A stretch of DNA of 64,000 nucleotides. Origin: Bacteroidales bacterium. Its GTDB lineage: Bacteria > Bacteroidota > Bacteroidia > Bacteroidales > UBA7332. Position numbers and translations under genes: made by a program. The notes below the pieces were generated by a model. The model had not been told where the DNA came from and did no database searches. It saw only the letters and a program-made list of their open reading frames with translations. Shown one piece after another: positions 52,510-60,782 of this stretch; the stretch's first letter is position 1; each line of letters starts with the position of its first letter. The stretch covers positions 62,001 to 126,000 of the forward strand of contig JAQTZA010000001.1 of NCBI GenBank assembly GCA_028687995.1, written 5' to 3'.

Positions 52510-54729
52510 ATGGCTTCAAAAAAACAGTTTGAAAGACTCGTAATCGCTGCCTACAGATTACCTTTCAAATTTACCAAAACAAAAAAAGGATATAAGGCAA
52601 TTCAAAATTCCGGCGGATTAGTCTCTGCCATTCTTGCATTGTCAGAAAATTTCAAAAAGGGAGAATCTCTTGAAGATGACAACAAGATTGTGTGGGCTGG
52701 TACAGCAGATGATATGCCTCAGGATTTCAATGTAGAAAAGTTTGAGAATGAAAATTTCGAAATTGCTCCTGTTGTAATCTCTCCGGAGTTGAACGAATTG
52801 TTTTATGGCGGATTTTCGAACGATTTAATCTGGCCCCTTTTTCACTATTTTCCCAGTTACTGTGTTTACAACGAAGAGTATTACAAAGCGTTTATAGAAG
52901 CTAATGAACTATTTTGCGATGAATTGGTGAAAATAATCAAACCGGGAGATTTTATTTGGATTCACGATTATCAGTTGATGCTCGTACCCGAAATGCTTCG
53001 AAAACGAGTTCCCGACGCTACTATCGGATTTTTTCTGCACATTCCTTTTCCCTCATTTGAGATATTTCGTCTGCTGCCTCGTAAATGGCGTGAATCAATT
53101 ATCCATGGATTATTAGGAGCTGATATTGTAGGATTTCATACGCACGATTACACACAGAATTTTATAAAATCGGTGAAACGAACAACGGGATTTGAGTGTC
53201 ATCAAAATATTATCTACACACCCAATAAATTAGTGAAAGCCGATGCTTTCCCAATCGGTATTGATTATCAGAAATTTCATGATGCATGCACAAATAAATT
53301 AGTGAAATCAGAAAAGCAAAAAATCAAGAAAAATCTTGCTCATTTCAAACTCATCTTTTCTGTCGATAGACTCGATTATTCCAAAGGCCTACTGTTAAAA
53401 TTACAAGGATTTGAAAACTTTCTAGAGAAATATCCTGAGTGGCATTCAAAAGTGGTTTTCAATATGGTGATTGTGCCTTCGCGCGATAATATTGAAAAAT
53501 ATAAGTCGATGAAAAACGAGATTGAATCGACTGTAGGTCGTATCAATGGAAAGTACAGTACGTTTGCATGGCAACCTATCATTTATCAATACAAATCACT
53601 ATCATTCAATGCATTAATAGCGCTTTATGATATTAGTGATGTCGGATTAATCACCCCATTGAGAGATGGGATGAATCTGGTTGCCAAAGAGTACGTAGCT
53701 TGTCAGGTGGTGAATAAAGGTGTTTTGATTCTGAGCGAGATGGCAGGAGCAGCGACTGAACTGAATGAAGCAATTATCATTAATCCGGTTGACAAATCAG
53801 AAATGTCCGATGCTATTAAAATGGCTCTAGAGATGGGTGACGAAGAAAAGCAAATTCGCCTCAAAAGAATGCAAAAAAGGGTGGCTACCTATAACGTTTT
53901 TACTTGGGCATTCGACTTCTTCAACCAAACCTACGAAACTAAAATACAGCAAAACTTGATGAGAGTGAAATTCATTAACAAAACCATTTCAGAAGAGATA
54001 AAGACTAAGTACGACCAATCTTCTCATCGAATTTTCTTTATCGATTATGATGGCACATTGGTTGGGTTTCAAAAATATCCCGAACTTGCCACCATCGACA
54101 AAAATACGCTTCAAATTATCACTCAATTAGCAGATAATCCAAAGAATAGAGTGGTTATTATCAGTGGACGAGACAAGAACTTCTTAGAAAAACAATTTCG
54201 TCATGCAGATGTAACTCTGGTGGCTGAACACGGGTATTTTCTTAAATTGCCCAATGAAGATTGGATTTCGACAGTCATCACAGACGAGAATTGGAAAGAG
54301 TCGGTTTTACCTATTTTAGAAGAGTATGTAAATCGCTGTAACGGAACATTCATCGAAGAAAAGACTGGTAGTGTGGCATGGCATTATCGAAATGCAGATT
54401 CTGATTTTGCGCAACTTCGATTGCATGAATTACGGGACGATTTGTCTGAAATCATACGTCATAAAACAGATTTCGAGATATTGGAAGGTCACAAAGTTTT
54501 AGAAATTAAAAGCGGAAAATACGACAAAGGTCAAGCTGCCTTATCCTTGATGGAAAACGAAACATACGACTTTGTTTTAGGTGCAGGTGACGACAAAACA
54601 GACGAATTTCTTTTCAAGGCTTTACCCGAAACTGCATTTACCATTCGAATCGGTCTTAGTCCAACCATGGCAAAGTACAATATTTCAGACATACCACTAT
54701 TTCTAAATTTAATTGATAGTTTTGAATAA
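52510..54729 (+). CDS. otsAB: Fused trehalose-6-phosphate synthase/phosphatase
   Basis: One 739-residue protein covers both steps of trehalose synthesis. The N-terminal GT20 synthase (about 1-470) has NSGGLVSAI, DFIWIHDYQLMLVP, GFFLHIPFPS and SVDRLDYSKG. The C-terminal HAD phosphatase (about 500-739) has the nucleophile pair D512-x-D514 (FFIDYDGTL), VIISGRDKNFLE and a late GAGDDKTDE metal site. Trehalose protects against osmotic and desiccation stress. A longer frame from a TTG at 52447 lies over the promoter word, so I start at 52510 (MASKKQFERLV). Confidence 0.94.
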   Translation: MASKKQFERLVIAAYRLPFKFTKTKKGYKAIQNSGGLVSAILALSENFKKGESLEDDNKIVWAGTADDMPQDFNVEKFENENFEIAPVVISPELNELFYGGFSNDLIWPLFHYFPSYCVYNEEYYKAFIEANELFCDELVKIIKPGDFIWIHDYQLMLVPEMLRKRVPDATIGFFLHIPFPSFEIFRLLPRKWRESIIHGLLGADIVGFHTHDYTQNFIKSVKRTTGFECHQNIIYTPNKLVKADAFPIGIDYQKFHDACTNKLVKSEKQKIKKNLAHFKLIFSVDRLDYSKGLLLKLQGFENFLEKYPEWHSKVVFNMVIVPSRDNIEKYKSMKNEIESTVGRINGKYSTFAWQPIIYQYKSLSFNALIALYDISDVGLITPLRDGMNLVAKEYVACQVVNKGVLILSEMAGAATELNEAIIINPVDKSEMSDAIKMALEMGDEEKQIRLKRMQKRVATYNVFTWAFDFFNQTYETKIQQNLMRVKFINKTISEEIKTKYDQSSHRIFFIDYDGTLVGFQKYPELATIDKNTLQIITQLADNPKNRVVIISGRDKNFLEKQFRHADVTLVAEHGYFLKLPNEDWISTVITDENWKESVLPILEEYVNRCNGTFIEEKTGSVAWHYRNADSDFAQLRLHELRDDLSEIIRHKTDFEILEGHKVLEIKSGKYDKGQAALSLMENETYDFVLGAGDDKTDEFLFKALPETAFTIRIGLSPTMAKYNISDIPLFLNLIDSFE

Positions 54730-54757
54730 AGATGTTATTCATTGTTGAAAAAAAAAC

Positions 54758-54788
54758 GAGAACTGATTTTATTTCAATTCTCATTTTT
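54758..54788. terminator. Terminator between otsAB and the oxygenase gene
   Basis: GAGAACTGA (54758-54766) pairs with TCAATTCTC (54774-54782) with one mismatch. It is flanked by an A-tract on the left and T-tract on the right, so it can serve both convergent genes. Confidence 0.7.
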
Positions 54789-54806
54789 GCTTCTAATTAT
54801 ATTTTA

Positions 54807-55760
54807 TCATTTCAATCCAATCTCTTTGAGACGCTGCTGTAAAAATTCTCCAGCAGTTATATCTTCAAATTTCTGTGGGTGCTCATCATCAATGCAATTT
54901 GGCAAACAATCAAGCCTCATATCGCTCACAGGGTGCATAAAAAATGGTAATGAATAGCGAGTTTGACCCCACATTTCTCGGGGTGGATTTACTACCCGAT
55001 GTATCGTCGAACGCAATTTATCATTCGTATGGCGAGAAAGCATATCACCCACATTGATAATAAGCTCTTCGGGTTTGGCAGTTGCAGCAATCCACTCGCC
55101 TTCTAGATTTTGAACCTGCAATCCCGGTCCTTGCGCTCCCATTAGCAGCGTTATAAGATTTATATCGGTATGCTCAGCCGAACGAACAGCATCTTTTGGA
55201 TCCTCTGTTATGGGTGGATAGTGAATGGCGCGAAGAATACTATTGCCTTCTTCTACTTTTTTATCAAAATAAAATTCATCCAAGCCAAGATGTAAAGCCA
55301 ATGCCCGAAGAACATAAACACCTGTTTTTTCAAGCATTTTATAAACCGTTTCACCAATGTGATTAAACTCTGGAAGTTCTTTCACCGACACATTTTCAGG
55401 ATAAATTCCTTTGTATTTAGAGTTCTCACCTATTTGTTGTCCAAAATGCCAAAACTCTTTCAAATCTCCTACAGTTCTACCTTTCGCGTGCTCTTTGCTG
55501 AAAGAAGTAAATCCTCTTTGTCCGCCAATGCCTTCATTTTCATATTTTCGCTTATCTTCCACTGGCAATTGAAAAAACCGACGCACCTGATCATATAAAG
55601 ATTCGGCTAATTTATCATCCAAAAAATGACCTCTCAGCGCCACGAACCCAATTTTTTCGTATGCATCGCCGAGCTCTTTTACGAAATTTGCCTTTTTTGC
55701 TTTATCTTCTGATAAAAAGTCTTGTAGATCAACTGATGGTATTGCTGAAATTTTTTCCAT
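54807..55760 (-). CDS. 2-oxoglutarate/Fe(II) oxygenase, isopenicillin-N-synthase family
   Basis: The 317-residue protein has the N-terminal DIOX_N region (AIPSVDLQDFLSE; RFFQLPVEDKRKYE) and a 2OG-Fe(II) domain with iron ligands H197, D199 and H254 and R268 in QTRYS for 2-oxoglutarate. The substrate is unknown; bacterial members hydroxylate diverse small molecules. An oxygen-dependent enzyme in an apparent anaerobe is notable. It stands alone, convergent with otsAB and divergent from the peroxiredoxin gene. Confidence 0.9.
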   Translation of the reverse strand: MEKISAIPSVDLQDFLSEDKAKKANFVKELGDAYEKIGFVALRGHFLDDKLAESLYDQVRRFFQLPVEDKRKYENEGIGGQRGFTSFSKEHAKGRTVGDLKEFWHFGQQIGENSKYKGIYPENVSVKELPEFNHIGETVYKMLEKTGVYVLRALALHLGLDEFYFDKKVEEGNSILRAIHYPPITEDPKDAVRSAEHTDINLITLLMGAQGPGLQVQNLEGEWIAATAKPEELIINVGDMLSRHTNDKLRSTIHRVVNPPREMWGQTRYSLPFFMHPVSDMRLDCLPNCIDDEHPQKFEDITAGEFLQQRLKEIGLK

Positions 55761-55988
55761 AATGATATTATATTTAGATGGTTAGATTAATTTAAAGACG
55801 AGAGCACAAAAACAGTTTATTAACTATTGTTCTGTATATTTTTCAAATATTTATTAAATATAATAATCAAACAACATTTATTGAAGTAGGAAAGTTTAAT
55901 TCTAATCTTATTTTACAGATATATGATTTCATATTTTAATATTTTTAGATTTATTAGCACTTCCAACGTGAACCCAAGCTATTGCTTT

Positions 55989-55996
55989 TACGTTTG
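55989..55996 (+). promoter_or_regulatory. Candidate -7 element of the peroxiredoxin gene
   Basis: TACGTTTG is an exact TAnnTTTG match 49 bases before the start. No other feature stands out in the 55761-56044 gap. Confidence 0.4.
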
Positions 55997-56044
55997 ATAG
56001 ACAAAGAAATTCACAAGATTAAACCAAATTAATAAACAAAAACT

Positions 56045-56677
56045 ATGTCAGTATTAGTAGGCAAAAAAGCACCGCAATTTGCGGCAACAGCAGTAGTGAA
56101 TGGTGGCGAATTCGTAGAAAACTATTCACTCGATCAATTTATCGGTAAAAAGTATGTTGTTCTTTACTTCTATCCAGCCGATTTCACATTCGTTTGTCCA
56201 ACAGAAATTATCGCATTTCAAGATGCAATTGGTGAGTTTCAAGCTCGTAATGTAGAAGTGATCGGTGTTTCTACTGATTCTCAATTCTCGCACTGGAAAT
56301 GGCTACAAACTGAACCTAAAGATGGTGGTATCAAAGGTGTTAAATATCCATTGATTGCTGATGCTACAATGAACATTTCTCGTGCTTATGATGTATTGGC
56401 TGGCGACTATAACTACACAGAAGATGGCGAAATTTTCTTCGACGGAAATCCACAAGCTTACCGTGGTCTTTTCTTAATCGACAAAGAAGGTCTTGTTCGC
56501 CACCAAGTAGTAAATGATATGCCATTGGGTCGTAGCATCGAAGAAGCACTTCGTATCGTTGATGCATTACAATTCTTCGAAGAAAATGGCGAAGTTTGTC
56601 CTGCAGGATGGCACAAAGGATCAAAAGGATTAGTAGCAACACAAGAAGGAATTGCTAAATATCTGGGAGAAAAATAA
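56045..56677 (+). CDS. 2-Cys peroxiredoxin (Prx1/AhpC class)
   Basis: The 210-residue peroxidase reduces hydrogen peroxide and organic peroxides. The peroxidatic cysteine is C51 in FTFVCPTEI and the resolving cysteine C185 in NGEVCPAGW. R in GRSIEEALRIVDAL and the YFYPADFTF segment also fit. The length is slightly above E. coli AhpC (187), as in typical 2-Cys Prx1 proteins. No reductase (AhpF) is adjacent. It is monocistronic with its own promoter word and a strong terminator. Confidence 0.94.
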   Translation: MSVLVGKKAPQFAATAVVNGGEFVENYSLDQFIGKKYVVLYFYPADFTFVCPTEIIAFQDAIGEFQARNVEVIGVSTDSQFSHWKWLQTEPKDGGIKGVKYPLIADATMNISRAYDVLAGDYNYTEDGEIFFDGNPQAYRGLFLIDKEGLVRHQVVNDMPLGRSIEEALRIVDALQFFEENGEVCPAGWHKGSKGLVATQEGIAKYLGEK

Positions 56678-56706
56678 TCTATAATTTATAGATCATCATA
56701 TCTACA

Positions 56707-56753
56707 AGAGGCAATATTCATTGGAAACAGTGATTATTGCCTCTCTTTTTTTT
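56707..56753 (+). terminator. Terminator of the peroxiredoxin gene
   Basis: AGAGGCAATA (56707-56716) pairs perfectly with 56735-56744, followed by C and eight T. Confidence 0.87.
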
Positions 56754-56776
56754 CATAAATTTAATCAGTAAAATTA

Positions 56777-56804
56777 TTGCCATTCATAAAATTGAGTACA
56801 TTTG
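56777..56804 (+). promoter_or_regulatory. Promoter of the MacB-like exporter operon
   Basis: TTG (56777-56779) and TACATTTG (56797-56804) are 17 bases apart, within the Bacteroidota range. The leader to the ATG at 56847 is about 40 bases. Confidence 0.55.
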
Positions 56805-56846
56805 TGGTAATCAACGCACTACACAGTTACATTAAGAGATTATTTT

Positions 56847-57503
56847 ATGATTGTATTAGAAAACGTCAACAAAACCTATAACAACGGCGCCCCACTACAC
56901 GTACTCAAAGGCATCGATTTAACGATTGAAAAAGGTGATTTCGTCTCCATCATGGGATCTTCTGGATCCGGCAAGTCAACGCTACTTAATATTCTAGGTA
57001 TTCTCGACAATTACGATACTGGTGATTATTGGTTGAATGGAAAATTGATAAAAAATCTATCAGAAACAAAATCGGCTGAGTACCGAAATAAAATGATTGG
57101 ATTTATCTTTCAATCTTTCAACTTGATTTCATTCAAAAATGCGATGGAAAATGTAGCACTACCACTTTACTATCAAAACATTCCACGAAAAAAACGCAAT
57201 GCAATTGCCCTAGAATACCTCGAGCGACTAGGTCTGAAAGATTGGGCTACTCACCTACCTAATCAACTTTCTGGCGGACAAAAACAACGAGTCGCCATTG
57301 CACGAGCACTCATTTCTCAACCTCAGATTATTCTTGCTGACGAGCCTACTGGTGCACTAGATAGCGTCACTTCAGAAGAGGTTATGAACATCCTACGAGA
57401 AGTGAATGGACAAGGAATGACCATGATTTTGGTAACCCACGAACCAGAGATTGCAGCTCAAACTCAGCGAATTATTCGCTTAAAAGATGGAGTAATAGAA
57501 TAA
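56847..57503 (+). CDS. ABC transporter ATPase, LolD/MacB type
   Basis: The 218-residue ATPase has Walker A GSSGSGKST (37-45), Q-loop FIFQSFNLI, signature LSGGQKQRVAIARAL and Walker B IILADEPTGALD, the pattern of MacB/LolD mechanotransmission ATPases. It overlaps the following permease gene by one base (TAATG), a sign of translational coupling. It energises the FtsX-like permease for export or extraction from the membrane. The substrate is not known. Confidence 0.92.
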   Translation: MIVLENVNKTYNNGAPLHVLKGIDLTIEKGDFVSIMGSSGSGKSTLLNILGILDNYDTGDYWLNGKLIKNLSETKSAEYRNKMIGFIFQSFNLISFKNAMENVALPLYYQNIPRKKRNAIALEYLERLGLKDWATHLPNQLSGGQKQRVAIARALISQPQIILADEPTGALDSVTSEEVMNILREVNGQGMTMILVTHEPEIAAQTQRIIRLKDGVIE

Positions 57504-58753
57504 TGGATTTGTGGAACGAGATACTCGAAGCTTTAAAGAAAAATAAGCTACGCACATTCCTAACTGGATTTTCTGTAGCTTGGGGAATCTTTATGCTTAT
57601 CGTACTTTTGGGCGCTGGTAATGGGCTCAAAAATGGTGTCATGCAAAATTTTGAAGGCGAATCAACCAATGCTGTTTTCATGTGGCCAGGAACAACCACC
57701 AAAACCTTCGAAGGGCTGCAAAAAGGAAGAAACATTAAATTTACGGATGCAGACCTTTTTTTACTTCAAAATCAGATGCCAAACATCGATAAGGCAGTAG
57801 CAGTGATCAACATCAACAATACGACCTTATCACACGGAAAAGAGTATGGTTCTTACACTCTTAAAGGAGTAAATGAAAGCTATATCTCCATCGAAAACAT
57901 CAAGATGGTTCCTGGATTTGGTCGGTTTATCAATCAGCTCGATTTGAATGAGAATCGCAAAGTGATGATTATCTCAAAACGAATGAGCGAAGTGCTTTTT
58001 AAAGACATAAACCCTGTCGGACAATACATTAATGCAGGAAAAATTGTCTATCAAGTAGTAGGAGTATACACCTCTAAACGCGCCGAAGATAGTCGAGATG
58101 GATTGATTCCTTTTTCTACAGCTCAGTCTATCTACAACTTCGAAAAAGATGGGTATGGCAATCTCGAAATTACGGTATCGGGTCTGACTACCGAAAAAGA
58201 AAACAAAGATTACGAGCAATTAATTCGAAATAGAATGGGAAGATTGCATTCGTTTGATCCAACAGATAATCGAGCTCTTTGGATTTGGAATAAGCTTCAA
58301 AGTTTTATGCAAACTATGGGAATATTTAATGCCATCAATCTATTTTTGTGGATTATAGGTATTGGAACATTGATTGCTGGAATTGTAGGAGTTAGCAATA
58401 TTATGCTCATCACCGTGAAAGAGCGCACCAAAGAGTTTGGAATACGCAAAGCCATCGGTGCATCACCACTCTCGATACTTAAATTGATTGTGTTAGAATC
58501 CATACTTATCACCTCATCGTTCGGATACATGGGCATGTCTGCCGGAATTTTACTAACAGAAGGAATTAATTACGCCATTGTTCAAAACACCCCACCAGAT
58601 GCAGAAATGTCAATTTTCGCCAATCCGACAGTAGACATCGATATTGCAATCTATGCTACACTTTTATTGATTCTAGCAGGCGTATTAGCTGGCTATTTTC
58701 CTGCAAAAAAGGCTGTAAGCATTAAACCCATTGAAGCACTTCATTACGAATAG
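57503..58753 (+). CDS. MacB-like ABC transporter permease
   Basis: The 416-residue protein has the MacB layout: one N-terminal helix (about 20-38), a large periplasmic domain (FEGESTNAVFMWPGTTTKTF onward) and three C-terminal helices with the FtsX core (IGIGTLIAGIVGVSNIMLITV-x-ERTKEFGIRKAIGAS). It works with the ATPase gene it overlaps. No membrane-fusion protein or outer-membrane channel gene is adjacent, so any tripartite partners are elsewhere, or it acts alone on lipoproteins or peptides. Confidence 0.9.
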   Translation: MDLWNEILEALKKNKLRTFLTGFSVAWGIFMLIVLLGAGNGLKNGVMQNFEGESTNAVFMWPGTTTKTFEGLQKGRNIKFTDADLFLLQNQMPNIDKAVAVININNTTLSHGKEYGSYTLKGVNESYISIENIKMVPGFGRFINQLDLNENRKVMIISKRMSEVLFKDINPVGQYINAGKIVYQVVGVYTSKRAEDSRDGLIPFSTAQSIYNFEKDGYGNLEITVSGLTTEKENKDYEQLIRNRMGRLHSFDPTDNRALWIWNKLQSFMQTMGIFNAINLFLWIIGIGTLIAGIVGVSNIMLITVKERTKEFGIRKAIGASPLSILKLIVLESILITSSFGYMGMSAGILLTEGINYAIVQNTPPDAEMSIFANPTVDIDIAIYATLLLILAGVLAGYFPAKKAVSIKPIEALHYE

Positions 58754-58773
58754 AAAAATTACTGATTCCAGAC

Positions 58774-58828
58774 AAAGTGTCAATTTGCCAATAATTCTCC
58801 CACAAAGAAATTGGCAAATTGGCACTTT
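58774..58828 (+). terminator. Terminator after the exporter operon
   Basis: A 19-base arm (58774-58792) pairs with 58810-58828 with one wobble and ends in a T-rich stretch. The arms (CAATTTGCCAAT / ATTGGCAAATTGG) resemble the repeat at 34895-34924 (TGTGCCAAT), so it may derive from the same repeat family. Confidence 0.7.
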
Positions 58829-58908
58829 CTTTATTTATTAAGGTGATTATAAAATTTTTGGCAAACTTTTTGCTATCATATTTATCAGAAAATAATAAAT
58901 AAAATTAT

Positions 58909-59493
58909 ATGAGCTTAAAGAAAGAACACAAACCCTCAGAAAACGTTCAAAACAAAGAGAATGAGGAACTTGAATCAGCAGCCGAGACTCAAAACGAAGA
59001 GACTCCAATAAGTGAATGTTGTTCGGAATCGGACAAATTGGCAGCAGAATTAGCTGAATTAAAAACAAAATATGCCGATTTATCCAATTCTCACCTTCGT
59101 TTGATGGCTGAATTTGATAATTTTCGCAAACGTACGCTGAAAGAGAAAAGCGAATTAATCAAAAATGGTGGCGAAAGCACTCTAATTCGCATCTTACCAG
59201 TTATCGATGATTTTGAGCGTGCAATGAGTGTATTAGGCACTGCCACCGATATCAAACCGGTAGTTGAAGGCATTGAGTTAATCTACGCGAAATTCACCGA
59301 TTTTCTGAAGCAAAACAATGTAACGGTAATTGATACTGAAAATGGCGTGTTCGACACAGAATATCACGAAGCGATAATAACCATTCCAGCACCGTCGGAA
59401 GAGATGAAAGGCAAGATTATTGATTGCGTGCAAAAAGGGTATTTGTTGAATGAAAAAGTTATTCGTTTTTCTAAAGTCGTAGTAGGAGAATAA
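58909..59493 (+). CDS. grpE: GrpE, nucleotide exchange factor
   Basis: GrpE releases ADP from DnaK. The 194-residue protein has an acidic, disordered N-terminus (1-50), the long dimerisation helix (LAAELAELKTKYADLSNSHLRLMAEFDNFRKR-like region at about 45-85) and the beta-wing domain with GV-DTEYHEAI. It is four bases upstream of dnaJ, forming a chaperone operon without dnaK. Confidence 0.95.
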   Translation: MSLKKEHKPSENVQNKENEELESAAETQNEETPISECCSESDKLAAELAELKTKYADLSNSHLRLMAEFDNFRKRTLKEKSELIKNGGESTLIRILPVIDDFERAMSVLGTATDIKPVVEGIELIYAKFTDFLKQNNVTVIDTENGVFDTEYHEAIITIPAPSEEMKGKIIDCVQKGYLLNEKVIRFSKVVVGE

Positions 59494-59496
59494 TAT

Positions 59497-60666
59497 ATGT
59501 CAACAAAAAGAGATTTTTACGAAATATTAGGCGTTGCTAAAACAGCTTCGGCCGAAGAGATAAAAAAAGCGTATCGAAAAAAAGCCATCGAATATCACCC
59601 CGACAAAAATCCGGGTGACAAAGCTTCTGAAGAGAAATTCAAAGAGGCTGCTGAGGCGTATGAGGTGCTGAGTGACCAAGACAAACGCAGTCGTTACGAT
59701 CGTTTCGGTCATCAAGGTCTTGGTGGTGCTGGTGGTGGCGGTGGATTCAGCGGACAGAATATGTCCATGGACGATATCTTCTCCCATTTTGGCGACATTT
59801 TCGGTGGTCACTTTGGTGGCGGCGGCGGTGGGTTTAGTGGGTTCGGCGGATTTGGTGGCGGCGGCGGTCGTCAAGTAAATCGTGGCAGCGACCTTCGAGT
59901 AAAAGTCAAACTGAATCTAAAAGAGATTGCAGCTGGAGTTGAAAAGAAAATCAAAGTAAAAAAATACATCTCTTGTGCCCATTGCAAAGGTACTGGTGCA
60001 GAAAACTCAACGGCATATACTACATGTGACACCTGTAAAGGAAGCGGAAGTGTGACCCGAATCCAGAACACTATTCTGGGAAGAATGCAAACCTCTGCTC
60101 CTTGTCCTTCATGTAATGGTGAAGGAAAGACCATCACAAAAAAATGTTCGCATTGCACTGGTGAAGGAATCACTCGCGATGAAGAGGTAATTACAATGAA
60201 TATTCCTGCTGGTGTAGCCGAAGGAATGCAACTATCGATGAGTGGAAAAGGAAATGCTGCTCGACGGGGTGGTATGAATGGTGATTTGCTGATTGTAGTG
60301 GAAGAGGAAGATCACCCTGAATTGACTCGCGACGAACAAGATTTGATTTACAACTTGTTGCTCAGCGTACCAATGGCAACATTAGGCGCAAACATCGAAG
60401 TACCAACGGTAGATGGAAAAGTGAAAGTAAAAATTGACCCAGGAACTCAACCCGGTAAAGTGCTTCGATTGAGGGGCAAAGGGTTACCAAGTGTAAATCG
60501 TTATGGAACAGGAGATTTACTCGTAAACATTAGCGTTTACATTCCCGAAACATTAAGCAGCGAGGAGAGAAAAACGATGGAAAAACTGATTGACTCCTCG
60601 AACTTCGAACCTTCGACCGAAAAGAGAGAGAGCTTCTTCCGTAAATTCAAACATTTGTTCGATTAA
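59497..60666 (+). CDS. dnaJ: DnaJ chaperone
   Basis: The 389-residue co-chaperone stimulates DnaK. The J domain has H34-P35-D36. A glycine/phenylalanine-rich linker runs about 74-130 with notable glycine runs. Four zinc motifs of the form C-x2-C-x-G-x-G lie at C160/C163, C177/C180, C203/C206 and C217/C220. The substrate-binding C-terminal domains follow. It is type I DnaJ, co-transcribed with grpE and closed by a terminator. Confidence 0.97.
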   Translation: MSTKRDFYEILGVAKTASAEEIKKAYRKKAIEYHPDKNPGDKASEEKFKEAAEAYEVLSDQDKRSRYDRFGHQGLGGAGGGGGFSGQNMSMDDIFSHFGDIFGGHFGGGGGGFSGFGGFGGGGGRQVNRGSDLRVKVKLNLKEIAAGVEKKIKVKKYISCAHCKGTGAENSTAYTTCDTCKGSGSVTRIQNTILGRMQTSAPCPSCNGEGKTITKKCSHCTGEGITRDEEVITMNIPAGVAEGMQLSMSGKGNAARRGGMNGDLLIVVEEEDHPELTRDEQDLIYNLLLSVPMATLGANIEVPTVDGKVKVKIDPGTQPGKVLRLRGKGLPSVNRYGTGDLLVNISVYIPETLSSEERKTMEKLIDSSNFEPSTEKRESFFRKFKHLFD

Positions 60667-60703
60667 GTTTCAATCAATCTGAGTAATTCAAAAATTGAAA
60701 ATG

Positions 60704-60737
60704 AACCTGAGAAACCATGCGTTTTTCAGGTTTTTTT
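60704..60737 (+). terminator. Terminator of grpE-dnaJ
   Basis: AACCTGAGAAAC (60704-60715) pairs with 60721-60732 with one G-T wobble and a five-base loop, followed by T. The loop (CATGC) contains the ATG of a longer tilS reading frame, which cannot be the real start. Confidence 0.85.
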
Positions 60738-60754
60738 ATTCCTATAAATCTTAC

Positions 60755-60762
60755 TACATTTG
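60755..60762 (+). promoter_or_regulatory. Candidate -7 element of tilS
   Basis: TACATTTG matches TAnnTTTG, 17 bases past the dnaJ terminator and 21 before the GTG start, leaving a very short leader. Confidence 0.55.
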
Positions 60763-60782
60763 CATTTCAACAACAGACCATC

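Noticed and set aside
60717..60782. Upstream ATG start for tilS
   Set aside because: The ATG is in the loop of the dnaJ terminator, before the tilS promoter word; the GTG at 60783 fits the family N-terminus.
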